NCBI GenBank assembly: GCA_037447655.1
Contig: JBBHKE010002877.1
Coordinates: 282,152 to 346,151 of the forward strand
Direction: 5' to 3'
DNA from: Zygnema cylindricum
Taxonomy: Eukaryota; Streptophyta; Zygnematophyceae; Zygnematales; Zygnemataceae
DNA length: 64,000 bases
Position 1 is the stretch's first letter, and every line of letters starts with the position of its first letter. Under the pieces are notes generated by a model. It saw only the letters and a program-made list of their open reading frames with translations. It did no database searches and was not told the origin of the DNA. The position numbers and the translations under genes are program-made. This document shows, piece after piece, positions 32,942-43,050 of this stretch.

Positions 32942-34492
32942 CAATTACTGAGTGAGCCTCTGAATGGGGATCCTAAGTCCTATTCAGAAGCTGTTGCATC
33001 TAGTGATTGGAATGAAAAGTGGAAACCAGCTTTTGAGAAAGAACTTAAGTCTATTATTGATAATGGAACATTTGAAGAAGTAGTTTTACCTGAGGGAAAG
33101 AAAGCTATTGATTGTAAATGGGTATTTAAGACTAAGACGGGTGCATCAGGTGAAATTATCAAATATAAGGCAAGATTAGTTGGTAAAGGTTTTCAGCAGA
33201 AAGAAGGTATAGATTATACAGAAACATATGCACCTGTAGTTAAGTTTGATAGTTTAAGGATGATTATTGCGATTGCTGCTGCTAAAAGAAAACATATCCA
33301 CCAAATGGATGTGGAAACTGCTTTTCTAAATGGAGAATTGGAAGAAGAAGTTTATATGAAGATTCCAGAAGGAGTTTCGGGCAAACCTGGACATGTGTGG
33401 AAGTTGAAGAAGTCGCTCTATGGACTTAAGCAAGCTCCAAGGACATGGTACACTCGTCTTCATAAGGTACTTTTGGATTTTGTTTTTGTTCGTACATTTT
33501 CGGATTTAGGTGTTTATGTGAAAGGAGGAGTTGATCAAATTATTTTTAGTGTGTATGTTGATGATTTTATAATGATTTCAGATAGTCTTGAAAGGATTCA
33601 GGAATTGAAATGTTTTCTCAGTAAATTCTTCAAAGTTACAGATTTAGGAGAAGCTAAGTACATTCTTGGTATTGAGGTGATTAGAGATGAGTTTGGTTCC
33701 TTGAAACTTAGTCAGGAACAATATTGTAAGGAAGTCTTAGCTAGATTCTCTATGTTGAATGCTAAGCCTTTAAGTACACCTTTGGATCCTAGAGTTCAGT
33801 TGAGTAAAGCGGAAAGTGAGCCAACAATTGATGTACCTTATAGAGAAGCAGTTGGGTGTTTGATGTATCTTAGTGTTGGAACTAGACCAGATATTTCAGC
33901 TGCTGTTAGCATTGTGAGTAAGTATTGTCAAGCACCCAAGAAGTGTCATTGGGAGAGTGTTAAAAGGATTTTTAGATATTTGGTTGGAACTTTAAGTTAT
34001 GGTTTAGTTTATAAGGCGGGTTCAGAGTTAGATTGTTTTGGATATTGCATTTCCGATTGGGGTGGAGACTTCGACACGGGAAAGTCAACATCCGGTTACG
34101 CTTTCGTATTATGTGGAGGTGCGATTTCGTGGAGTTCGAGACTTCAACCTACGGTAGCATTGAGTTCGACGGAGGCCGAATATATGGCGGCTTGCCATGT
34201 TGCCAAAGCTTCAATTTGGTTAAGAGAAATGTTAAGTGAGTTGGGAATTGTTATTAAGTGTATGAAGTTGTTTTCAGATAGTATGTCTAGTATTGCATTG
34301 GCTAAGAATCCAGTATTTCATAAGAGAACTAAGCACATAAGGATTCAGTGGCATTTTGTGAGAGATTTAGTTAATGCTGGTGAGATTGAGTTCGTCTTTG
34401 TGCCAACGGGTGAAGAAGCAGCTGACATGTTAACTAAAGCTGCTATGTATGATGTCTTTGTGAGAGGAAGGCCCAAGTTAGGATTATTTTGA
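32942..34492 (+). CDS. Reverse transcriptase and RNase H of copia-1
   Basis: In frame with integrase after the TAG, 517 codons to TGA at 34490. RT begins with WNEKWKPAFEKELKSI and KWVFKTKTGASGE, then has FLNGELEEEVYMKIPEG, YGLKQAPRTW (about 33419) and the catalytic YVDDF (about 33554). RNase H carries STSGYAFVLCGGAISW, ALSSTEAEYMAA and HKRTKHIRIQWHFVRD, and ends with FVPTGEEAADMLTKAA. This enzyme copies the element RNA into cDNA primed by the initiator tRNA. There is no separate start codon near its beginning (the first usable ATG is well inside RT), so it should be made as a fusion with integrase. Confidence 0.93.
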   Translation, partial: QLLSEPLNGDPKSYSEAVASSDWNEKWKPAFEKELKSIIDNGTFEEVVLPEGKKAIDCKWVFKTKTGASGEIIKYKARLVGKGFQQKEGIDYTETYAPVVKFDSLRMIIAIAAAKRKHIHQMDVETAFLNGELEEEVYMKIPEGVSGKPGHVWKLKKSLYGLKQAPRTWYTRLHKVLLDFVFVRTFSDLGVYVKGGVDQIIFSVYVDDFIMISDSLERIQELKCFLSKFFKVTDLGEAKYILGIEVIRDEFGSLKLSQEQYCKEVLARFSMLNAKPLSTPLDPRVQLSKAESEPTIDVPYREAVGCLMYLSVGTRPDISAAVSIVSKYCQAPKKCHWESVKRIFRYLVGTLSYGLVYKAGSELDCFGYCISDWGGDFDTGKSTSGYAFVLCGGAISWSSRLQPTVALSSTEAEYMAACHVAKASIWLREMLSELGIVIKCMKLFSDSMSSIALAKNPVFHKRTKHIRIQWHFVRDLVNAGEIEFVFVPTGEEAADMLTKAAMYDVFVRGRPKLGLF

Positions 34493-34535
34493 GTTTGGTT
34501 AAGATTTTGTGTAGATTCAACATTGAGAGGGGGAT

Positions 34536-35158
34536 TGTTAGGACGTACAATTTTTGAATCTACGTTTAAGTTACGTTGGTTCGTAGTTAGTGTGGATATA
34601 GATTTGGTCGTGCGTCGGTTTGCGTACTTTGGTTTTGTTTCGTATAGTTTGATGTATTATTTCGTGCGTGTACTTTTCACACGTACACGATTAGATTTGA
34701 TTTCGTTTCGTTCTAGTACCTACGTCGAGAAGTTTCGTTTCACGCGACGTACGTCTAGTAGCTTCGTTTTGCGTAAGTTAAGTTTGTCGTATATGATTGT
34801 CAGTTTGGTTTCTAGTAGTTTCATTTTGTTTTGTACCACATTTACGTCTAAGTACATTTAGATACTTCTAGAGTTAGTGTTCTAGATTGTTTCTACGGCT
34901 AAGTTATAAAGCCATCGTGTGAGTTAGATTGTATATCAATTAGGAATCAATCAAGAGTCAATTAAAAGAGGAATGAATTAAGAGAAGTGTTTAAGGATTG
35001 AGTTAATATGAGTTTATGTTATTGAGTATTTAATTTCTCTCTATCTTGGATTATGCGCTTTTTATGTGTTGTAATGTTTGATTTCATTTTAATATCGCTT
35101 CCGCATTGAGACATTTAAGTATTTGTGAGCGCATTCCGATTGACTCTTTTTCCTATCA
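34536..35158 (+). repeat. 3' LTR of copia-1
   Basis: 623 bp, apparently identical to the 5' LTR and preceded by the purine tract GAGAGGGGGA. It is followed by the duplication taaca. Confidence 0.95.
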
Positions 35159-35163
35159 TAACA

Positions 35164-35852
35164 GAGAAGAAAACACGTCTTTGCAGTTGAACAGTCTGCC
35201 AATCAGAATACAGAACTGCAGCATACAAGCTGGTACTGTACTGTAATACGGACAGCACCCTGTATTTTACTAAATTAATAATTTAGAGAAGTCAACGCTA
35301 AAATCTAATGCACTAAAGACAATGCAACTATTTACAAAGGTAGCACCGACATTCTGTTCGACATCCGACAAGGTCTTTCTACGTCATTGTAGTCCAACAA
35401 TTGTATTAGCGATATTTTTAGCCGTCGGATTCATAAAATCGAGCGGCCCCACCGACTATTCACGTTCTGTGACATTTCGGATTATCTGGAATTGATTACA
35501 GCCGCCCGATTCTTCTTGCTACCCACGAATGGCGCCATGTTTTCGCTGAAATGGTTGAAGTACAAACGCTCCGTTTTTTATTGCTTTGCCCTTTTTTTAA
35601 AAGGGCAAAACATTGTAGTCGCCTTCGTCTCTGGTGACAACAATAATTGACCGTCAATTTTTTTTGTGTAAGACCTTGAGCCGTTGAGCGTTTTGAGTTT
35701 TGATTGGCTTAGTCATGTTCCATTTTGATGAAATGAAAAGAGACACGTGGTACAATCTTATTTGATGTATTTCGCGTGGTTGTAGTGGTATGATAAAATG
35801 CCAAACAAAATCGACGTCACGCCAAAATGTCGTGATATCAATACCGGTTGAG
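35164..35852. other. No gene; ends in a tandemly repeated flank used as target of the pogo-like element
   Basis: Nothing recognised up to about 35815. The last ~40 bp (GCCAAAATGTCGTGATATCA, then ATACCGGTTGAG) belong to a repeat that is also present at 45577-45612 and 45727-45765. Confidence 0.55.
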
Positions 35853-36312
35853 TACACCGCCAATCGTTATTAGCGTGTAAGTTTTTTTAGCGTATAAAAT
35901 TTTTTACCGTGGTGTACGCTATTTAAGATTTTGAAAATTTTGGAAAAAATTCGTACATTCTAATTGTTTGGTTATAGTAATTTGGATCTTTGAAAAAAAA
36001 AATGTCGGTCGCAAACATGTTTACACTAATAAAAATAGCCGTACAATTTAAATCAGATCGTACGCCGTCACGTAACAGTGTAAATCATTTCAGCGTACAT
36101 GTCAGAATATTTCACCGCAGTTAGGCGTCATGTATTCGCCGTTAGGTGTACAACTTTGATGAAGGGTTACGGAGTGTATTTGTACGCATGTATCGATTAC
36201 GCAACGCTTGCTGTTTCAACGGTCGGTCGCTTTTCCGTTTTACGTCGACAATGTACGGATAAGGGTTCTTTACTCTAATACTGTCGCGACGTCTATTTAA
36301 TTAGCGTGATCT

Positions 36313-36698
36313 CATGCTAAAATGTGCGTTAATTCTAAAATGGATGCATTTTTGTCTGTCTCCCTAACTTGTGACCGGTATTAGCGTTAACGTAATAGAG
36401 TAAACTCCTATTCTAAATTGGTCCCAACTGTACAATTTCACCAACCACCTCGTCTCAAGCGTTTTGTGATTGGTCGCCCAAATTTACACGTGGACAAAAT
36501 TCATGCTAAAATGTGCGTTAATTCTAAAATGGATGCATTTCCGTCTGTCTCCCTAACTTGTGACCGGTATTAGCGTTAACGTAATGACGTAATAGAGTAA
36601 ACTCCTATTCTAAATTGGTCCCAACTGTACAATTTCACCAACCACCTCGTCTCAAGCGTTTCGTGATTGGTCGCCCAAATTTACACGTGGACAAATTT
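36313..36698. repeat. Tandem direct duplication, 189-197 bp units
   Basis: 36313-36501 is repeated at 36502-36698 (CATGCTAAAATGTGCGTTAA...), with few differences plus an extra short GACGTAAT insertion in the second unit. It is non-coding and lies near the left end of the pogo-like element. Confidence 0.9.
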
Positions 36699-37137
36699 AT
36701 ATCCACGCAAACATTACGGCTCCCACATGACGTGCACCAAGCGCCTGTCATACCCGTCGCCGTTCGAAAGCTGATCCGTAGGTACGTCAAGAAGCAAGCA
36801 GTTACCATGGCTATTTCATGAAAATCGTCGGTCGCTTATCACGTGCATACCCCCTCTCGAAACTGACGAAAATTTTGAAACTTTCCCGCCTTCTTTGTGT
36901 CGTCTAAAATATTTGGACAGCTTGCAAAATTAAAATTTAAATTTTGATGCCCGAAGGTAAAGAGAATGGTTTCCCTCCCTTTTTCCCACGATTGGGTTTT
37001 TTATTTGGTATATATACCTGGCGTTTGGTCCAATATTACACTGTCTTTCCGCATCCTTCCGTTACCTTCACTTTTGCTTTTCTATTATTTGCTTTGTATC
37101 ATCATTTGGACAAAAAGGCAGATCTATTATTTGCAAT

Positions 37138-40100
37138 ATGTGGCCGATTACTTCTCATATTACCACATTTTTTGCGGCGAAAAACACCACTACGGCGGGT
37201 TTATTACCACCACTAACTGAAGAGGACATGGAATGTACTGAAACCCAAGGACAAGACCCACCGAACGAAGGAAGGGGATCACCCGACGTGGACACCCTCG
37301 TGGATGGCGTTGTGACCGGAAATTTGGACCCACCGTGTGATAAATACGGGAACGTCCGGGTGTCGACCCGAAAAGTTCAGCAAGTGTCAACAGAGGTTAC
37401 TCGACTACGGGTGATCAATTGGATGATCGCCGATTGTCACGCGAATGGAAAGGAACCGCTCATCCCGAGGACTGTGAAGATGTTTCCGCAACATTTTTCG
37501 GGGGGGTATCGTACAAGTAAGTGTTTTATCTATTATCCCTACCTTTATGTAGCAACCCTTAGTTGTTTAATTTGTGTGTCGTTGTTTCCCATTGTTTGTA
37601 AATTAATTTTACATATTCAATAATTTACATGTTGATTATGCCCCCCTCGTATTGCATGTTTGTACATGCCATATTCTTCCCCCTAACCATCTCGTGTATT
37701 TATGATGGTTTGTTATACAACGTCGTCCAATTGCGCTTTGATGTGTGTAAGAAAGTATGTACAAGCGACGACATAGTGTCGTCGCCGGTATGCGAAAATT
37801 TAAGTGTACTACATCCGAGATTCTGCGAATGTTGGAGAAATCGAAAAGAGACGACAGTGCGTCGTCGCTTTAATGTTGGAAATTTCTAATGGAAACGTCG
37901 TCCGGTTAATATTGTAATATCTAACGACGAAATGTTGCATACGCGACGACGTCCAATATTGAATCCGCGTGGTTAGTGAAACGTAGAATTAAAATAGTTT
38001 TATAGTCGTCCCATCGTTGGAAATTTCAAACACATCGGATAGGGTTTGAAGCAATTTCGTGCATGGCCATTCGTAATGAAAGTATCCCCCGTACGAAATA
38101 CTTTATTTTTACGTAATAAAAGTAGGGTTTTACGTTTGTACTGTTTACTGCACCCTCCACACTTCGTAGCCGCGTCTTCTTCACCTATTTTTGACACGCC
38201 ATTTTTAAGCTTAGCTATGAAGGGCGGCAACAAGCAAATAAAGCGACCACGTACTGTGGTCGCTCAACGTCGTCGCTATCCTCCCCTTATTACAACGACC
38301 GCGAAAGAGTCGGCAAGGCAACGGGAGGCAGCAATCTCGTTGGCCATTGGATGGGAAGGAAGAGAAAGGGAAGGAGGAGAAAAGGAAGGGAACGAAAGGG
38401 AGGCATATGTTGAGGTGAGTAGGGTGGAGGAGGTAAACGATGAGGGGGGAAAGGGAGAAAAGGCGACGGTTGAGGATGGGGAGAAAGAAGGAGAGGCGGG
38501 GGAAGCAGTAGGGAAGAGGAATAGGAGGGTAAGAAGGAAATGTAGGGTTTTTGATGAAAGGGAGGAGGAAGAAAAAGGCGAGGTGGGGGGGGGGGGGGGG
38601 GGAACCCATTGACTGCGGAGGGGTGGGGGGAGGCGGTATTTTTTGAGGTAGGATGGGAAAAGGCGGCGACCGTTGAGGAGGGGGAGGGTAGTAAAGCGGG
38701 GGGAGGAGTAGCGAGGAGGAGTAAAAGGCTAAAGAGGAAAATTAGGGTTTTTGGTAGGAGGGGGGAGGAGGAAGTTGGTGAGGCGGGAGGGGACGCGGCA
38801 CCAGGTGTGGAAGGAAGGGGAAAAGGGGCGATGGTTGAGGAAGGGGAGGGAAGTGAGACGGGTGGAGGAGTAGATAAGAGGAGTACGAGGATGAAAAATA
38901 AAAATAAGGTATCTGATGATAGGGGGAGGGAGGAAATAGGTGAGGCGGGAGGGGAGCAGGCGTTAAATGAAGAAGGAAGGCGAAAATGGGCGATGGTTGA
39001 GGAAGGGGAGGGAAGTTAGGCGGTGGGAAGAGTTGAGAGGAGGAAGAAAATAAAAAGGAAAGAGACGGTTTTTCATGAGCGGGAGGATGGGGGAGGGAGT
39101 GAGGCACAGAAAAGGTTAGAGAGGAGGAGGGAAATAAAACTTGGAAAGCGGAAAGTTAGTCAATGGAGTGATGAAGATTACGTCCCCTCCACTTCTTGTA
39201 GCGATGAGAGCATTGTGGATGGGGAGGAACCGCCGGTTGAGAATCTACCCCCCGAGGAAGAACATCCCACGGATATTCGGGTATGGAAGGATGTGGATGA
39301 GCCCGCCACCGAGGACGAGCAAAGTCCGGATAGCGAGGGACGACAACAAGAGGATGAATACGCGGATGATGACGACGTGTTTGAGGTGCCTCCATCACCG
39401 AATCGGGAGAGAGGCGTTGTATTGGGAAATCCGGGTTCTCAAGCTCCCTACCGAATTGAGGATCCTGATTGGTTTTTTCCTCCCCCCACGGGAGAGGAGG
39501 ACATGGACAGTTTTGTGCCTCGGGTCGAGCACTTCATTCCGGTTGCCGAATGGCCTGAACATTGGAGGTACGGTGAACCTCGCCCCCTAAACCCAAGGGA
39601 GAATCCGCGACCGGAAATTCTAGACATCCCCCCGGATGTTCCCGCTCATCCGACGTGGCTCTTCATCGACGGTGATGACCGAGGCTCGACGTTCGCCCAC
39701 ATACGGCAATTCGATTCGGCGGATCCACGGCATTCATGGATTGTTCACGATGACCGCGGGTATCGCGTCAATGTTCCCCATCTATTGCGTCTTTACCATC
39801 CGTGGGACCCTCGTCTATACGCCGTCCTAAAGTATTGTCGAAGAACTCCCAAGGTAGTAGCTTTGCGTGCGGCTCGTACCTCGGTTCTACATAAGTTCCG
39901 AAATATTCGTTTGAGGCGACCCCGTTTATGCGAAATCCCACGGGTTCGGCGTCCGATGACCCCACCTCCACCACCGACAGAAGAGGAATGGCGACGAACA
40001 ATTGAGGCACTCACTGACCAATTGGCCGCCCATCAAGAACAAATAGCGATGCTCACTCGGGAGTTGTCTCAAAAAAAATTGCAGTAATCGGTATGTATGT

Positions 40101-42299
40101 TACTTGCTAATTAATTAGAATTTCTTTTCTCTCTTCTCTTGTCGTCGCTAACCCACACATTCACAATGTTTTGTTTTTTTGTTAATTAGTCGAGCCAGTT
40201 CAATATAGCGACGACAAAGGTTCATCCGTAAGCAGGAATTCCAGTCGTCGCTGAACCATGAACCTTAGAGGAGTCAAGTTTTAAGCCATTCAGCCACAAT
40301 AGATGGTCGTCGCTGAATTAGCGACGACAGATTGTCGTCGCCTATTTCAGCGACGAGCGTTTGTCGTCGCCGAATTAGGCGACTACAATCTGTCGTCGCT
40401 AATTCAGCGAATACCAGCCTAAATGAGTTAATCATCTTCATAGGAATTCATTCACTAATAATTTTTTTTTTCATTACTCCAATCGCAGGGTACCAGAAAG
40501 CCAGACGATGGTGGGTAGAAAGGGTGGCGCTACTCAAAGGGATAAGGGAGACTACTCTCACCTTATCTTCCGCGGGATTTGGAAAGAGGAGTGTGGCGGT
40601 AACGAAAGCGTTACCAGGAAGGGGAAGGAAAGAGTTACCATGGGTTGTCAAGGTCCACGAGGAACTAGTGGACGAATTCTTCCGATTCCAAAAGGCGGGA
40701 TTGAAAATGTCTACTATCATTGTGGGAAAAATGGCAAATCACATCATCGCCGATATGAAGAAAGAGGGTGCGCTTGAATTTTCCGACGAAAATTGTGAAG
40801 TGATCAAGCCAAAAATCACTCGGCGTTGGATTCAGCGCTTTTTTGAAAAGCATAGCATCGTCGCCCGAGCTCAAAAAGGGAAACTAAAACTAAGTCCCGA
40901 GAAGGAGGAGTACATTGAAAGATCCGTGGCATATCACATGGGCGTACTAAAAAGGGGATTCCAATCGGGTATGCTTCATATTTCCATTCCATTTATTGTC
41001 TCTTGACATATTAAGTTTTGTAATTTGTTTCCACTTTCGTAGAACTTACTTGTGTTTTGTTTTCAATTGCGTTTATCTATTTTTTTGGTGGATTATAGGT
41101 CTCTTTAACGAGGATTTGGTGGAGAACATGGACGAGACGCACTTGATTGTAAACATGGACAACAAAAAGACATTAGGCTTTCGCGGCGACGAGGTTGTTA
41201 GATACGCGGACGTTGCGGGCGGCGGAGAGTCCATGACATTGATGGTACGACTCACGGGAGGTGTGAACGCCCGAATAGAGGCTCCAATGTTAATATTAAC
41301 CAACCGCGCTCGTAATTACCCGATAAAGGGCCTTCCCGACGATGTACCGGGTAAGTCCCATTAAATTTTAAATCCTTCAATTTATGTTCATCTCCCTTAT
41401 AAACCACTAATCTTTACGCAATACTCTCTAGGAATACATGTTTTGCCCTTTCTAATTGGTTCTTAATGCTCCCTCCTCGTCCTTTTCCTCATCATTTAAT
41501 ATTTCTCCCTCTACCTTCCCTTTCCCTCCTTCATTAAATCCCCCTCACGTAATTCACCCCTTCTCCCTTTCCTTTGTTTTTTCTTTTTGTAGGAGTTTGC
41601 TACCGAACCGGCCCCAAAGGATGGAATGATAAAACCGTATTTCCGCAATGGATAGAAGAGCCGAGGTCTTACCAAGGAGACCGCGAAGGGCGTGAAAAAA
41701 TAATATTCCTCGACAATTGTGGCGGTCACAACAATTCCGAGGAGTTGAACCGAGTCTTACTCGCCAAGAGGACTATTCTACATTTCTTCCCTCCTTGCGC
41801 GACTCACCTTGTGCAACCCGCCGACTCCTTTGTCATCTCGAAAATTAAGGAGGTTTGGTCGCGGAAATGGGAGGATTGGAAAATGAACGGCATCGAGAAG
41901 CATGCGTGGTCCCAACCGAGTGGCAAGGGTTGGTCCGGGAAGCTTGTCGGGCCCGGGAAGGCTTTTTTCCTTACGCTTGCTCGCGATTCAATTCGCGAAG
42001 TCAACGCAATGAAGGACAAGAATGGGATGGGTTACGCACGCAAAGCTATGATTCAGTGCGGGTTGTCATTAAAGGACGGAAAATGGGAGGAGAGCATGCT
42101 CACACCGGATTTACAAATTATCATCATGAAATGGCGGTGCCATTTTGAAGGCGATGAGGTGCCAATTCCCTCTATAGTGGCACGAGATTTTGTCCGAGGC
42201 ATTCAAGATGCCGACACTCGGGAGGATGAAGTTCCCGATGACACGGACGCTGAATGGGAGACCGAAGATTTTGATTCGTTTCATAGAGAAGTGGTGTAG
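37138..42299 (+). CDS. Pogo-like transposase, CENP-B/DDE_1 type (4 exons)
   Basis: Exons 37138-37516, 40489-40968, 41099-41350 and 41593-42299; introns of 2972, 130 and 242 bp, all GT-AG and all phase 1; 605 residues. The exon 1/2 junction gives GGYRT-R-YQKARRWWVER without a break. The N-terminus carries a helical region (VINWMIADCHANGKEPLIP), then a CENP-B/Tc5-type helix-turn-helix with ITRRWIQRFFEKHSIVAR. The DDE_1 catalytic core has D298 (VENMDETH), D411 (FLDNCGGHNN) and D448 (HLVQPADSF), spacing D-36-D. This enzyme cuts and pastes the element at TA sites. From memory its closest relatives are transposases common in oomycete and algal genomes. The start at 37138 is the first ATG in frame; 37228 is an alternative. 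No stop or missing catalytic residue is seen, so it may be functional. Confidence 0.85.
37765..37868. repeat. GCGACGAC hairpins in intron 1 (first cluster)
   Basis: GCGACGAC-ATAGT-GTCGTCGC at 37765-37785 is a perfect hairpin, and a second imperfect one (GACGACAGTGCGTCGTCGC) lies near 37851-37868. The truncated copy carries both at 11085 and 11165, the second perfect there. They may be binding sites or short RNA hairpins. Confidence 0.7.
38217..40087 (+). CDS. Cargo gene inside transposase intron 1: repeat-rich acidic/basic protein, unknown function
   Basis: ATG 38217 (MKGGNKQIKRPRTVVAQRRR). Four imperfect modules of about 42 residues follow, each with a VEEGEGS-like acidic start, a Gly/Val step and a basic patch such as RRSKRLKRK, ending EEVGEAGG. 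Then come an acidic linker, a Trp/Pro-rich region (DPDWFFPPPTGEEDMDS; HPTWLFIDGDDRGS; LRLYHPWDPRLYAVLKYC) and a C-terminal coiled coil (LTDQLAAHQEQIAMLTREL) to TAA at 40085. The first frame ends just after an 18-G tract (38585-38602), and the modules continue one frame back; the other copy keeps the same offset although its tract is 6 nt shorter. A 69-nt intron (38583-38651) or frameshifting could join them. A TAG at 39017 interrupts module 4. No family is recognised. Confidence 0.55.
40200..40410. repeat. Array of GCGACGA/TCGTCGC hairpins (second cluster)
   Basis: At least four inverted pairs occur between the cargo gene and transposase exon 2, for example GCGACGAC-AGATT-GTCGTCGC at 40321-40341. 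Spacing is regular and the arms alternate with ATTAG or TTCAG. The array ends shortly before the exon-2 acceptor (ACTCCAATCGCAG). Confidence 0.8.
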
Positions 42300-43050
42300 T
42301 GTGTGAAGAGAGGACAAGGTTTTTCATAAAATTATAAAACTAGTGTTTAGTGTTGATTTGTTATAGTTTTTTATTAGTAGTTTTGGATGGTTAGTGTGGT
42401 AAGGCTATTTAGTGTTTATGAAAGATTGTTGGGAAAAGTGTATCATTGATGATTTCAATATAATCGTATCTTTATCGGTGTTCCATTTTGAAGTTTGAGG
42501 CTGTTGATGATGTATGGAGAAAGACTTCAATGACTTAACGTTTGTCAAACTTTGTCGAATAAATTGTACCCTTTATGTTTTGGATATAATCGTGTCACTC
42601 TTTGTTTTTCGTTTTGATGTTTGTTACTGACAATGATGTATGGAAAAAGAAATTGATGACATTAGATATCACACATGTATTCAATGTGTTTAAGGCTTCG
42701 TCGATATGAAGTAATATTCCCGAGACGGCGACCAATACAGTCCATTCCTACCTCTTTTTCGGCATTCAAATAGTTGTAGCGACGACACATTCTCATCGCT
42801 GAAGTGCACAAATTCGGCACATATGTTTGCAATGTGTTTAGGACTTTGTTGGTTACATGTGAAATTCTACGGATGGCGGAAAAAACAGTCCATTATTATG
42901 TCAGTCCCCGCTTAACCCATTTTTAGCGACCACAATGTGTCGTCGCTGAGGTGTAGAAAATCGACATGATAATTCAGCGACGAGAACGTCTCGTCGCTGA
43001 ATGGTAATTTTCATGGTAAACAAAATTCTAACATTCAGCGATGAAAATAT
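42300..43050. repeat. Transposase 3' flank with a third cluster of hairpins
   Basis: AGCGACGACACATTCTCATCGCT at 42778, GACCACAATGTGTCGTCGCT near 42927, and a perfect hairpin ATTCAGCGACGAG-AACGT-CTCGTCGCTGAAT at 42972-43002, then a degenerate one at 43037. The 3' UTR presumably ends in this region. No gene is seen. Confidence 0.7.

Larger units (their letters stand above)
29123..35158 (+). mobile_element. Young full-length Ty1/copia retrotransposon (copia-1)
   Basis: A 6036-bp element with LTRs of 623 bp each (29123-29745, 34536-35158), TGTTAGGACG...CCTATCA. By eye the two LTRs are identical, implying very recent insertion. Target duplication taaca at 29118-29122 and 35159-35163. Primer-binding site TGGTATCGGAGCAG at 29748; purine tract GAGAGGGGGA at 34525. 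Gag-protease, integrase and RT-RNase H are all present in copia order (integrase before RT). Two breaks in the reading frame exist: a one-base frame offset near 31570-31590 and a TAG at 32939. It could be active only if these are bypassed. Confidence 0.96.

Noticed and set aside
40489-42299. Horizontal transfer of the transposase from oomycetes
   Set aside because: The resemblance is from memory, and such transposases are widespread; the sequence alone cannot show direction or donor.
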